From the NCBI GenBank assembly GCA_963840785.1, contig CAWJAF010000002.1:1-64000 (forward strand): a stretch of DNA of 64,000 bases. The letters run 5' to 3'. The notes below the pieces were generated by a model. The model made no database searches. It was not told the origin of the DNA and saw only the letters and a list, made by a program, of their open reading frames with translations. Origin of the DNA: JALYOK01 sp963840785 (lineage in GTDB: Bacteria > Pseudomonadota > Gammaproteobacteria > Burkholderiales > JALYOK01). The position numbers were made by a program, and so were the translations under genes. Positions 28,782-37,997 of this stretch are shown piece by piece (the stretch's first letter is position 1; each line of letters opens with the position of its first letter).

Positions 28782-29748
28782 ATGATTAAAGTAGAGAATT
28801 TAAAGAAAGCGTTCGGCACGAAATACGCCGTCAATGGCGTTTCGTTCGCGGTCGAGCGCGGCGAGGTGTTGGGTTTTCTTGGGCCGAATGGTGCAGGAAA
28901 ATCAACCACGATGCGCATGATCATGGGCTTCATTCCGCCGACCGACGGCAAGATTAGCGTCGGCGGATTCGATATGGTCGAGAATCCGATTCCCGGCAAA
29001 CGCTTGATGGGTTATTTGCCGGAAAATGCGCCCGGCCTATACCGACATGACGGTGCACGGATTTCTCGGTTTCGCGGCTGAATTGCGAGGATTGTCGGGC
29101 GAGGCGAAGAAAAAAGCGATCGGCGGCGCGGTCGAAATGTGTTTTCTCGAAAGCGTGCTGCATCAGAGTGTCGATACGCTTTCCAAAGGCTATCGCCATC
29201 GTACCTCGCTGGCGCAATCGCTGTTGCACGATCCCGATATTTTGATTTTGGACGAGCCTACCGATGGCCTCGATCCGAATCAGAAACACGAAATTCGCAC
29301 TTTGATTCGCCGCATGGGCGAAACCAAGGTGATTATTTTTTCGACCCATATTTTGGAAGAAGTTGAAGCGGTGTGTTCGCGCGCGATTATTATTGATCGC
29401 GGTCAGATCGTCGCGAATGGTACGCCGCGGGAGTTGAAAGCGCGTTCGCAAAATGCCGGTGCGGTGACGGTTTCGCTGCTCGGAACGCCGTCGTCCGAAA
29501 TCACCGCTAAGCTTAGTGGGTTGGCGGCGGTCAAAGAAACCCAAGTGATTTCTGAGGATGCAGGCCGCACCGTGCTTCGCTGCATACCGAACAAGGATCA
29601 AATCAATGGCACGTTCTCGCGCGTTATCGCCGAGCTCGCGCAGCGTGAAAATTGGCGCCTCGAGGAATTGCGCGTGGAGGAGGGCAAGTTGGACGACGTG
29701 TTCCGCAGCATCACGCTCTCGGAAACCCAGAAGGGAGCAACGCAATGA
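28782..29748 (+). CDS. ABC transporter ATPase, GldA-like, one frameshift
   Basis: This cytosolic ATPase of about 320 residues has Walker A in FLGPNGAGKSTTMRMIMG, the Q-loop area MGYLPENAP, signature LSKGYRHRTSLAQSLLHDP and Walker B ILILDEPTDGLDP, followed by IIFSTHILEEVEAVC. One extra C in CCC (29031-29033) breaks the frame; with CC it reads PENAPAYTDMTVHGFLGFAA without gaps, strong evidence of a base-call error. The last bases overlap the permease start as ATGA. It forms an operon with a permease, a GldG-type protein and a DUF4340 protein. In Bacteroidetes the GldAFG set is tied to gliding; in proteobacteria its substrate is unknown. Confidence 0.9.
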
Positions 29749-30488
29749 GCGCCTGGAACAATGTCAAAGCCATCGCCAAACGGGAGTTGGGCGCCTATTT
29801 TTCATCGCCCGTCGCCTATGTCTTTATCGTGATCTTTTTGTTGCTCGCGGGATTTTTTACGTTTAACGTAGGTCAATTTTTTCAAATCGGCGAAGCGTCG
29901 CTGACGTCGTTTTTCTATTGGCATCCTTGGCTGTACTTATTCCTCGTACCCGCCGTCGGCATGCGCTTGTGGTCGGAAGAGCGCCGTCAAGGCACGATGG
30001 AATTATTGCTGACAATGCCGATTACTACTTGGCAGGCAATCCTCGGCAAGTTTCTCGCATCTTGGGCATTTCTTGCGATTGCGTTGTTGCTGACTTTCCC
30101 GATTGTCATCACGGTCAATTATCTCGGCGATCCCGATAATGGCATCATCTTCGCAGGATACGTCGGCAGCCTATTGCTCGCCGGTGCTTATTTGGCGATC
30201 AGTTCGATGACGTCGGCGATGACGCGCAATCAGGTTGTGAGCTTCATCGTTTCAGTCGTGATCTGTTTGTTTCTGATCATCGTCGGCTTCGGGCCCGTGA
30301 CAGATCTGCTGACCAGTTGGGGTAGTGCGGCGCTGGTCGATACTGTTGCATCATTCAGCGTGATTACCCATTTCGATCCGTTCCAAAAAGGGTTGATCGA
30401 TTTGCGTGACATTGTGTTCTTTCTGTCCATTATCGTGTTCGCGTTGTTCACCACGGGCGTTATTATTCGCGCTCACCGCGCGGGTTAG
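29745..30488 (+). CDS. ABC-2 type permease, GldF-like
   Basis: This 247-residue inner-membrane protein has about six membrane segments (VAYVFIVIFLLLAGFFTFNV, VVSFIVSVVICLFLIIVGFG, FFLSIIVFALFTTGVIIR) and the charged stretch RLWSEERRQGTMELLLTMPI usual for ABC-2 export permeases. The start MSAWNNVKAIAKRELGAYF at 29745 overlaps the ATPase stop by ATGA, so the genes are translationally coupled. It pairs with the GldG-like protein downstream. Confidence 0.9.
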   Translation: MSAWNNVKAIAKRELGAYFSSPVAYVFIVIFLLLAGFFTFNVGQFFQIGEASLTSFFYWHPWLYLFLVPAVGMRLWSEERRQGTMELLLTMPITTWQAILGKFLASWAFLAIALLLTFPIVITVNYLGDPDNGIIFAGYVGSLLLAGAYLAISSMTSAMTRNQVVSFIVSVVICLFLIIVGFGPVTDLLTSWGSAALVDTVASFSVITHFDPFQKGLIDLRDIVFFLSIIVFALFTTGVIIRAHRAG

Positions 30489-30502
30489 AGTTAGGGCTTA
30501 TC

Positions 30503-32407
30503 GTGAAAAATAACGGTTTATCAAATCTTATGTACTCTGCGGCGGGTGTGATCGTGCTGTTCGTGATCTTGCTCGCAGTGAATTTCATCGTACGTTCCGT
30601 TCCTGGTCGCGCCGATCTGACCCATGGCAATTCGTATACGCTGTCGGACGGTACCAAGCGCATATTGGAAAAAATCCCGGCACCGGTGAAAGTCCGTTTC
30701 TACGCCAGCAAATCGGAAACGGCGATGCCGGTGCAATTGAAAACCTACGCTAAGCGCATCGAAGATTTGCTTAACGAATATCGTTCTCGCGCTAGCGGCA
30801 AATTGATCGTCGAAAAATACGATCCTGCGCCGGATTCCGATGCGGAAGATTCAGCCAATCTCGATGGCATCGAAGCGCAGCCGGTAAATACTGGTGAGAA
30901 ATATTATCTGGGACTCTCCATCAGTCATCTCGATCAGCGCGTGGCGATTCCCCTTATGTCGCCAGAGCGCGAGACGTTGCTGGAATACGATTTGACCCGC
31001 GCCATTTCACAAGTGAGCAAGAAGAACAAACCGGTACTCGGCATCATGACTGCATTGCCCATGTTCGGCTCGCCGGGCATGCCAATGATGAATCAAGGCC
31101 CACAGCCTACATGGGCGGTCATCAGCGAATTGAAACGCGACTACGACGTGCGTGAAATTCCGTTGGCGAGCAGTAAAATCGAGGACGATGTGAAGGTGTT
31201 GATGGTAGCGCATCCACGTGATATTTCCGCGACTGGCCAATACGCAATCGACCAATTCGTCATGCGCGGCGGCAAACTGATTGCATTCCTTGATACCTAC
31301 GCTTATTTCGATCAGATAAGAAATCCCGCCAATCCACAACAGCAAATGGGTGGTGGCGCATCGTCTTTGGACAAGTTGCTCCAGACCTGGGGCGTCTCGT
31401 TGGACCCAAGCAAAGTTGTTGCCGACATGCGATTTATGCGCGCCAATGGTCAACGTGGTTTACCGGCGCTATTGAATCTAACTGCTGAAGCGTTTAACGC
31501 GCAAGATGTTGTCGCAAGCCAGGTGGGCTCGATGTTACTGCCATTCGCCGGTACGTTTTCAGGTAAGCCTGCTGCCGGATTGACGCAGACCGTGTTAATC
31601 AAAAGTTCGAAGAGCGCCGAGCTGCGCGATTCAATAATGGCGACGCACGGTGTCGACGCCAACGCCATGACGTTGAAAGCAGCTGGGATCGAATATCCAA
31701 TTGCAATTCGTTTGAACGGCAAATTCAAAACCGCGTTCCCGGAAGGCAAGCCGAAAGAAGAACCGAAGGTTGATCCGAATAATCCAGAGGCGAAGCCGGA
31801 AATGCCTAAGCCCGAGGAAAACCCGGTGCCGCAAATCAAAGAGTCGGCGCAGGAAAATTCCGTGGTGTTGATCGGCGACGCGGATATGTTGTCGGATCAA
31901 GCGAGCATTCAAGATATTGGCGAATCCATGGGGCAGCGCGTCTACGTTCCGCGCAACGGCAATATTAACTTCGCGCAGAGTTTAGTCGAGCTTTTCGCGG
32001 GCGATGAAAATTTGATCACCCTGCGCAGCCGCGCCGCGCAGTTTCGTCCGCTGACCGTTGTTCAGCAAATGGAAGCGAAGGCGGCGGAAAGTTATGCCGG
32101 CAAAATTCGTGAACTAGAACAGACCTTGGCAACAGCACAACGCAATATTGCGGAGCTACAAAAGAACAAAGCAGAAGGCCAGCAATATGTATTGTCGCCA
32201 GAGCAAAAAGTCGAACTTGAGAATTTCCGCAAAAAGCAGGCGGGAACACGAAAAGATCTAAAGGAACTGCGCAAGAGTTTGCGTACCGAATCCGATTCGT
32301 TAGAATTTTGGACCAAGTTGATTAATGTCGGTGCGATGCCGCTACTTGTGGCACTTGTCGGGATCGCACTGGCGATGCTGAAAAGAAGATGGGTAGCTGC
32401 ACGATGA
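30503..32407 (+). CDS. GldG-family ABC-associated membrane protein
   Basis: This 634-residue protein has an N-terminal membrane segment (SAAGVIVLFVILLAVNFIV), a long extracytoplasmic region with the GldG signature (DLTHGNSYTLSDGTKRILEK, VKVRFYASK, RIEDLLNEY, VLMVAHPRDISATGQYAIDQ), a proline/lysine-rich stretch, a coiled-coil-prone part (EAKAAESYAGKIRELEQTLA) and a C-terminal membrane segment (MPLLVALVGIALAMLKRRW). It starts with GTG 14 bases after the permease. It is the auxiliary membrane component of the exporter; what it carries is unknown. Confidence 0.88.
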   Translation: MKNNGLSNLMYSAAGVIVLFVILLAVNFIVRSVPGRADLTHGNSYTLSDGTKRILEKIPAPVKVRFYASKSETAMPVQLKTYAKRIEDLLNEYRSRASGKLIVEKYDPAPDSDAEDSANLDGIEAQPVNTGEKYYLGLSISHLDQRVAIPLMSPERETLLEYDLTRAISQVSKKNKPVLGIMTALPMFGSPGMPMMNQGPQPTWAVISELKRDYDVREIPLASSKIEDDVKVLMVAHPRDISATGQYAIDQFVMRGGKLIAFLDTYAYFDQIRNPANPQQQMGGGASSLDKLLQTWGVSLDPSKVVADMRFMRANGQRGLPALLNLTAEAFNAQDVVASQVGSMLLPFAGTFSGKPAAGLTQTVLIKSSKSAELRDSIMATHGVDANAMTLKAAGIEYPIAIRLNGKFKTAFPEGKPKEEPKVDPNNPEAKPEMPKPEENPVPQIKESAQENSVVLIGDADMLSDQASIQDIGESMGQRVYVPRNGNINFAQSLVELFAGDENLITLRSRAAQFRPLTVVQQMEAKAAESYAGKIRELEQTLATAQRNIAELQKNKAEGQQYVLSPEQKVELENFRKKQAGTRKDLKELRKSLRTESDSLEFWTKLINVGAMPLLVALVGIALAMLKRRWVAAR

Positions 32408-33567
32408 ATCGCAACCAATTCTCCATATTGTTCGCCGTCCTAGTGATTCTCGGTGGGTTGGTATGGTCGCTTAAGAAGAGCGACGAAAGTAGTTGGACGC
32501 AAAGGCCCAATCATGTTGGTCAGGCGCTGGTTGCGAATTTCCCAGTCAACGACGTCGCCAATATTCTCATCGACAACGGTCACACGAGCGTGAGTCTAAC
32601 GAAGAAGGAAGGCCAATGGCGCGTGAAGGAGCGTGGCGACTATCCTGCTAACTTCAATATGATCAGCGATTTGCTGCTCAAAATTCAAGATCAAAAAATT
32701 GTTCAAAGTGATGCGATCAATGCGGAACAACGCCCTGATCTGTATTTGATCGAGCCGATTAAAGATAAGCCAAGCGCCATTGCCGTTGAGTTGCAGGACG
32801 CCAATGCAAAGCAAATAACTCGGCTCCTGCTCGGCAAACGCTTAATGAAAAAAGGGCCCGCCGGCGCGGAAGTCCCCGCCGGCCGTTATGTGATGCTGTC
32901 GGCCGATGAAAAAAACGCGATGTTAGTCAGCGACGTTTTGCTTGAGACGGAGCCCAAGCCTGAGAATTGGATCGTTAAGGATTTCGTACGAGCGGACAAA
33001 ATCAAGTCGATGGCCTTCAACGCCGACGATGGTACGAATGTTTGGAAAATGCAGCGCGATCAAGAGGGCGGCGAATGGCGCTTGAATGACGCGAAGCCGA
33101 ATGAGAAATTCGATAACACGCGAGGCACCAGTGCCGTGAATGCGATTTCAATGCTGAGTTTTACCGACGTTGTCGCCAGCACTGCATCGATCGATACGGG
33201 AATGGGCAATGCGCGTACCTTCGTCGCAGAAACCTTCGAGGGTCTAACTTATACGTTCCGCATCGGCAATGCTTCGGGCGATGATAATCAATACATTGGC
33301 GTGTCCGTGACCGGCGAGGCGATCAAGATTCGCGTTGCGGCGACGGATGAGAAGCCCGAAGATAAGGCGCGCCTCGATAAAGAATTTCAAGAACGTTTTT
33401 CAAAGCTTGAGACGCGTTTGAAGTTCGAAAAAACCTTAGCGAAATGGACGTACGTTACGCCGAAATGGCGCCTCGATCCGCTGCTGAAAGATCGCGCCGG
33501 ATTGATGCTCGAAAAGCAAAACGCCGAGGCCCCATCGGTGACGCCCATTAATCCGAGCGGACGCTAA
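32404..33567 (+). CDS. DUF4340 domain protein of the exporter operon
   Basis: This 387-residue protein starts MNRNQFSILFAVLVILGGLV, a single membrane anchor, followed by two or three repeats of about 100 residues with the DUF4340 pattern (VANILIDNGHTSVSLTKKEG, QWRVKERGDYPANFNMISDL, RLLLGKR). It ends with a charged tail. The ATG overlaps the GldG-type stop by ATGA, so the four genes 28782-33567 are one operon. DUF4340 proteins regularly accompany GldG-like genes in proteobacteria. No enzyme motif is visible. Confidence 0.88.
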   Translation: MNRNQFSILFAVLVILGGLVWSLKKSDESSWTQRPNHVGQALVANFPVNDVANILIDNGHTSVSLTKKEGQWRVKERGDYPANFNMISDLLLKIQDQKIVQSDAINAEQRPDLYLIEPIKDKPSAIAVELQDANAKQITRLLLGKRLMKKGPAGAEVPAGRYVMLSADEKNAMLVSDVLLETEPKPENWIVKDFVRADKIKSMAFNADDGTNVWKMQRDQEGGEWRLNDAKPNEKFDNTRGTSAVNAISMLSFTDVVASTASIDTGMGNARTFVAETFEGLTYTFRIGNASGDDNQYIGVSVTGEAIKIRVAATDEKPEDKARLDKEFQERFSKLETRLKFEKTLAKWTYVTPKWRLDPLLKDRAGLMLEKQNAEAPSVTPINPSGR

Positions 33568-33593
33568 CTCGAAAATATAAGGAAGCCCGAGCT

Positions 33594-34271
33594 ATGATTC
33601 CCGCCGCCGAAGCACTCGAACGATTGCGCGAAGGCAACTTGCGGTTTGTCGCGGAAACCCGCGATAGCGAGGCACAGTCGAGCAACAATCGACGCCGCGA
33701 GTTAACGGCGCGCCAAGAGCCGTTCGCGATTATTCTGGGTTGTTCCGATTCGCGCGTGCCGGCCGAGCTTGTGTTCGATCAAGGGCTCGGCGATTTGTTC
33801 GTCATCCGCGTCGCAGGGAACATCGTAGCGCCGTCGCAAGTCGGTAGCGTCGAGTTTGCGGCGGAGCGTTTTCACACGCGTTTGGTCGTCGTGCTCGGGC
33901 ATTCCCAATGCGGTGCAATCGAAGCGACGCTTGAAGAATTGAATCGTCCATCGCGCGATCAATCAAAAAATCTTCATTCGATTGTCGATCGAATTCGACC
34001 CGCGATCGAGCCGCTGCTCGCGACTGAACTTGCCCATCATCATGATGCATTGGTGCCTCTTGCCGTACGCGCCAATATTCGCGCGTCGGCGAGCCATTTG
34101 CGCCACGGCTCGGATATTCTCGAACAACTGATCCAAAGCGAAGGCTTGTTGGTAGTCGGTGCCGAATATTCTCTTGAGACCGGAATTGTCGATTTTTTCG
34201 ATGGTCTGCCGGGTCAGGCGATCGAAAAATATCGACCTTCGCGTCGGCGGACCGACACAACTCAAGACTAA
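33594..34271 (+). CDS. Beta-class carbonic anhydrase
   Basis: The 225-residue enzyme interconverts CO2 and bicarbonate. The zinc ligands C50, H103 and C106 lie in LGCSDSRVP and VLGHSQCGA; the Asp52-Arg54 pair in CSDSR is intact. Length is usual for the family. The start at 33594 has GGAAG 8 bases upstream. It follows the exporter operon by 26 bases and may be cotranscribed. There is no signal peptide, so it is cytosolic. Confidence 0.95.
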   Translation: MIPAAEALERLREGNLRFVAETRDSEAQSSNNRRRELTARQEPFAIILGCSDSRVPAELVFDQGLGDLFVIRVAGNIVAPSQVGSVEFAAERFHTRLVVVLGHSQCGAIEATLEELNRPSRDQSKNLHSIVDRIRPAIEPLLATELAHHHDALVPLAVRANIRASASHLRHGSDILEQLIQSEGLLVVGAEYSLETGIVDFFDGLPGQAIEKYRPSRRRTDTTQD

Positions 34272-34369
34272 TCGAGTTTATATACTGCCTGTAGATCCAG
34301 TGCTGACGCGGCGTTCCGAGCACGTTTTATTATAGAATGCACCCTACATTCCTTTGAGAAATAAAAAAA

Positions 34370-34386
34370 CCGCCCTTTTGAGGCGG
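34370..34386. terminator. Bidirectional terminator
   Basis: CCGCC (34370-34374) and GGCGG (34382-34386) form a short stem with a 7-base loop. It is flanked by AAAAAAA on the left and ATTTTT on the right, so it can end both the rightward carbonic anhydrase and leftward GMC transcripts. Confidence 0.75.
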
Positions 34387-34412
34387 CATTTTTACGTCGA
34401 AAGAAATCTTGT

Positions 34413-35974
34413 TTAGATGTTCTTTGCGCTCATTTCTTTTGCAATGTAATCCGCTTGACGGATTGCCAACGCGACGATGGTGAGCGTTGGATTTTCTGCC
34501 GCGCTCGACGTGAATTGACTGCCGTCGGAGACGAACAGGTTTTTGATATCGTGGCTTTGGCCGAACTTGTTTACCACGCCGTCTTTCGCATTTGCGCTCT
34601 GCCGTGCCGTACCCATATTGTGGGTCGACGGGAACGGACCGCGCGCGATAACTTTGCGGGCACCGGCCGCTTCATAAATCGCACGGCCACGCTGCTTGGC
34701 GTGTTCGCGCATTGCGGTATCGTTCGGATGATCCATGTAGTGGGTAATCGAAACGGGCATGCCGTATTGATCCTTCAACGTCGGATGTAGCGTGACGCGG
34801 TTGGATTCCTGCGGCAAATCTTCGCCCACTAGCCACATGCCAGCAGCATTGCGGTAGTTCTCGATCTCGCCCGCATACTCGCGACCCCAAGCGCCGGGGC
34901 GCAGGAAGTTCGCATAGCCGGGCATACCGAAGGCTGGGATGGTTTCGATTTCGTATCCGCCAGCGAAGCCGCGTGATGGATCGTGTCTGGATTCATCCGA
35001 CACCAGGCCGGCCATTTGCGTGCCGCGATGCATGTTTACTTCGCCGGGCATGATGGCGTAAAGCGTTGCCGTCATGTGTGCCATGTAGTTGCGGCCTACT
35101 TGGCCGGAGCTGTTGGACAGACCGTCTTTGAACATGTTGCTGGCGGAGTTGAGTAGCAAGCGCGGGGTTTCGATGGTGTTACCGGCGACGGCGACGATGC
35201 GCGCTTTTTGGCGTTGCTTCGCGCCGGATTTGTCGACGTACACAACACCGGTGACCATGCCTTTATCGTTATGCTCGACTTGCACGACCATGGAATCAGC
35301 GCGCAGTTCGAAATTGCCGGTTTCTTCCGCCTTGGGAATTTCCGTGTAAAGCGTTGACCATTTTGCGCCGATGGCGCATCCCATCATGCAAAAGCCGATT
35401 TGCTGACAGCCTGGACGGCCGTCATAGGGCTGCGAGTTGATCGACATATTGCCGGTGTGGACATTCTTATAGCCCAATTTCTTGGCGCCGTATTCCATCA
35501 CCAAATAGTTATTGTTTCCCGGAAGACGTGGCATGCCGCTGGCTTCGGTACCGACCGTCCCCATTTTCTTTTCGGCTTTGCCGTAGTAATCGACCATTTC
35601 GGCATGGTTGGTCGGCCAGTCGAGAAGATTCGCGCCGGCAATTTTCCGTAGGTGGTTGCCGCTTTCCATTCGTGCTCTTGGAAACGGATCGATGCGCCAG
35701 CCCAGTGAACGGTTGTGCCGCCGACCGTTTTGCAAATCCACGCGGGCAGGCCCGCAGGCAGTTGGCCTGTGCCGACGCGCGTGTCCAACCAAGAAAGCTT
35801 GCCGAACATTTCGCCGGCGTCGTTCTTGAGATCGTCTAATTTCAAGCGCGAGCCAGCCTCCAAACATACGACTTTTACACCTTTTTGCGCTAGCTCGTTT
35901 GCGAGCGTACCGCCGCCGGCACCCGAGCCGATAACGACAACGACGGACTCGTCATTTTGATCAAATTTTGCCAT
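34413..35974 (-). CDS. GMC-family FAD dehydrogenase large subunit, one frameshift
   Basis: The protein of about 520 residues oxidises an alcohol or sugar with FAD. The N-terminal dinucleotide fold is VVVIGSGAGGGTLANELAQK, followed by GGTTVHWAGASIRF; the C-terminus has PSTHNMGTARQ and NLFVSDGSQFTSSAAENPTL, the usual GMC end. A run of four T (35642-35645; A on the coding strand) should be five: that restores YGKIAGANLLDWP. The start ATG at 35974 lies 15 bases after the stop of the small subunit gene. The pair resembles gluconate 2-dehydrogenase or sorbitol dehydrogenase complexes; the usual dihaem cytochrome subunit is not adjacent. Confidence 0.88.
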
Positions 35975-35989
35975 GTTGTTTTCTCCCCC

Positions 35990-36550
35990 TTAGGACTTCG
36001 GTAGCCAGTTGACATCGTTAAACCCGCGGTTAATATAGCCACCTTTTTCAACGGATGAGCCTTCAAAGCCGATGATTTTCCAGATGTCCTGATTGCCATA
36101 CAGTCCACCGACGGTTTCGCCGTAGACCATTCCAAAAAAATCGCCGCGCGCCTTCTCGATGCTTTGCAGAATGCTGGTGCGCGATGCTTCGTCTTTGGAG
36201 GCAAATTTGCCGCCGTAAGAATCAAGCATCTTGACGCCTTCTTGCATCGTCGTTTTGGTCTTCGCATCACCGGCGGCTTTCGCATCGAGCGAGTTGACGA
36301 TGTTCATGTAGTAGTTATCGCCCAAGAAATCGTGCGGAAAGAGCGTGCGCGCCATCATCAACAGAGAGTGTCCTTCAGCGTCCGATAGCGCTTTAAGAGG
36401 ACCGGCGACGACGGGAATGGTAATAGCGATGCCTGCGCCCAAAATCATTGACGCCACAGCAGTTTGTTTTAGAAATTCGCGACGGGCGTGGCTGTCGCTG
36501 TGATCATGCTCGTGGTCATGATCATGATGATCATCATGTAGATCAGACAT
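35990..36550 (-). CDS. Gluconate 2-dehydrogenase subunit 3-like, Tat-exported
   Basis: This 186-residue protein starts MSDLHDDHHDHDHEHDHSD, a stretch very rich in His and Asp, then a Tat signal ARREFLKQTAVASMILGAGI. The mature part (EGHSLLMMARTLFPHDFLGD, YYMNIVNSLDAKAAGD, GDFFGMVYGETVGGLYGNQD, WKIIGFEGSSVEKGGYINRG) is the small subunit of GMC-type periplasmic dehydrogenases. It probably carries the large subunit through the Tat system. The His-rich extension ahead of the signal is unusual and may bind metal. The gene precedes the FAD subunit in a two-gene operon. Confidence 0.85.
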   Translation of the reverse strand: MSDLHDDHHDHDHEHDHSDSHARREFLKQTAVASMILGAGIAITIPVVAGPLKALSDAEGHSLLMMARTLFPHDFLGDNYYMNIVNSLDAKAAGDAKTKTTMQEGVKMLDSYGGKFASKDEASRTSILQSIEKARGDFFGMVYGETVGGLYGNQDIWKIIGFEGSSVEKGGYINRGFNDVNWLPKS

Positions 36551-36731
36551 GGTTCCTCCAACTCGTAGTTTATTGAAAATTCTGCGGTTTATTTTAGTGC
36601 GGTGCAACATAGAAACAGGCATGCCTGCTGCGACAATTAGATCAGAAAACTATTGGTTTCACAATTGTATACAGTGTGCATATCAACATTATTTTATGGT
36701 AGAACACCACAAACGCGTAACTTGCAAAGAG

Positions 36732-37788
36732 TTATATATCGATCGCGCGCTCGCTGGCGCGGCCTTCCAATCCGTTGGCAATCGATACCGCGCAGACGCA
36801 AGAAATATCGGCCGGGGGCTAGTGGCGCGAGTTGGATTTCTTGTTTTGACGTGACATATTCGCCGACCAATTGCGAGAAACTTTGATTCGAAGCAATCAC
36901 AATGCGGTAGTACTTTGCATCGGACAATTCATTCCATCGGGCGCTGACACTTGTCGGGGTGTATAGCAAATCCGGTCGTTTGGGCGCGGCGAGTAAAGCG
37001 ACCGGCGGCTGCGGCGCTTTATTTTTTTCGATGACGGTACCGAATCCCATCGGCACTGTTGTGCTGCCGAGCGAATTTTCGGCGGCGATTTTGCCTTCCA
37101 ACACTTCCGTGCGAGTCAAATCTTCCGTCACCGGCATTCACGCGAAATTCAGTCCCGCGCACACCGATTTGCACCGTCGGCGTGATGATGTCATAGCGCG
37201 AATTGTTATTTTTCCGCGGCGTCACGCGCGTCTCAACCCGGCCTTGTTTTAAATCGATTTGAATCGATGCCAGCTTCGCATCGGATCGGCCTTGCAATTT
37301 CACGAAGGTGACAATCGAATCGCGCAAGATGACCAATTGCGAGCCGTCGACGAAGTCGATCGTCGTCGTCGCGTTTGCGCCGGTGCGAATTTGGTCGCCT
37401 TGGCGCATAAATCGCCTTTACTCAGCGCTCGAGTCTGCCGTTTCGCCGAGCGGGCGAAGTTGAGGCGCCTTCGACGAAGGCGATGGTTGCGCCGGTGGCC
37501 TCTTGTTTCAGCAGTTTTGTCGGAATGAGCAGTCGCGTATTTGGCTCAATGCGATTGGGATTTTTAAGCTTGTTGACTCGCTGAATCTCACGCCAATCGC
37601 CTTTGTTTTCGAGGTAGCGTACGGCGATCGAAAAGAGGGTATCGCCGCGCTGCACGTGATAGGGCCAGATTCACACTCGTCCGCAGCGAGACGTCGCCGC
37701 GAGAGCACAGAAACAGCGCAAAACATGGAGCGACGTAGTTGGCAGACTTGCGCAGGCCGTTTTGCCGCTGGACAGATTTAGAATTCAT
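36732..37788 (-). pseudogene. LysM-FecR protein 2 (short paralogue), frameshifted
   Basis: The reconstructed protein has about 350 residues: an N-terminal hydrophobic leader (NYVAPCFALFL), a LysM domain (VQRGDTLFSIAVRYLENKGD, NPNRIEPNTRLLIP), a FecR domain (RQGDQIRTGANATTTIDFVD, GSQLVILRDSIVTFVKLQG, QIGVRGTEFRVNAGD, VLEGKIAAENS) and one fibronectin/Ig-like repeat (TSVSARWNELSDAKYYRIVI to GRYFLRLRGIDANGLEGRAS). It ends at TAA 36734-36732. Breaks lie near 37690, 37430, 37135 and 36778. LysM would bind peptidoglycan; FecR domains in such proteins are extracytoplasmic. It is a shorter copy of the next gene upstream. Confidence 0.7.
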
Positions 37789-37925
37789 TTAATCGAGTAC
37801 TCGTATTTTTGCATTTTGTGCTAGCGAATGTAGCGAGCCTTATTCTAAATGGTAGAGGCGACCCGCTGAATGCAAGTTTGATGATCGGTTCATTGCATGG
37901 GCGTTACAATTGATGAGCGTGCCGG

Positions 37926-37997
37926 AGGCAATAGCCATGCGGCATTTCCAGGCATGCCATGCCGCAGCCAGTATCCATGCGGATCTACGGCAGGATA
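37926..37997. repeat. Interspersed repeat, copy C (doublet)
   Basis: Two units lie in a row: AGGCAATAGCCATGCGGCAT at 37926 and AGCCAGTATCCATGCGGATC at 37966. The second unit runs into the stop codon region of the LysM-FecR gene (37985). The doublet arrangement is typical of REP-like elements. Confidence 0.5.

Noticed and set aside
29025..29040. Programmed frameshift in the ABC ATPase
   Set aside because: There is no slippery heptamer or following stem, and removal of one C restores the family sequence exactly. A base error is simpler.
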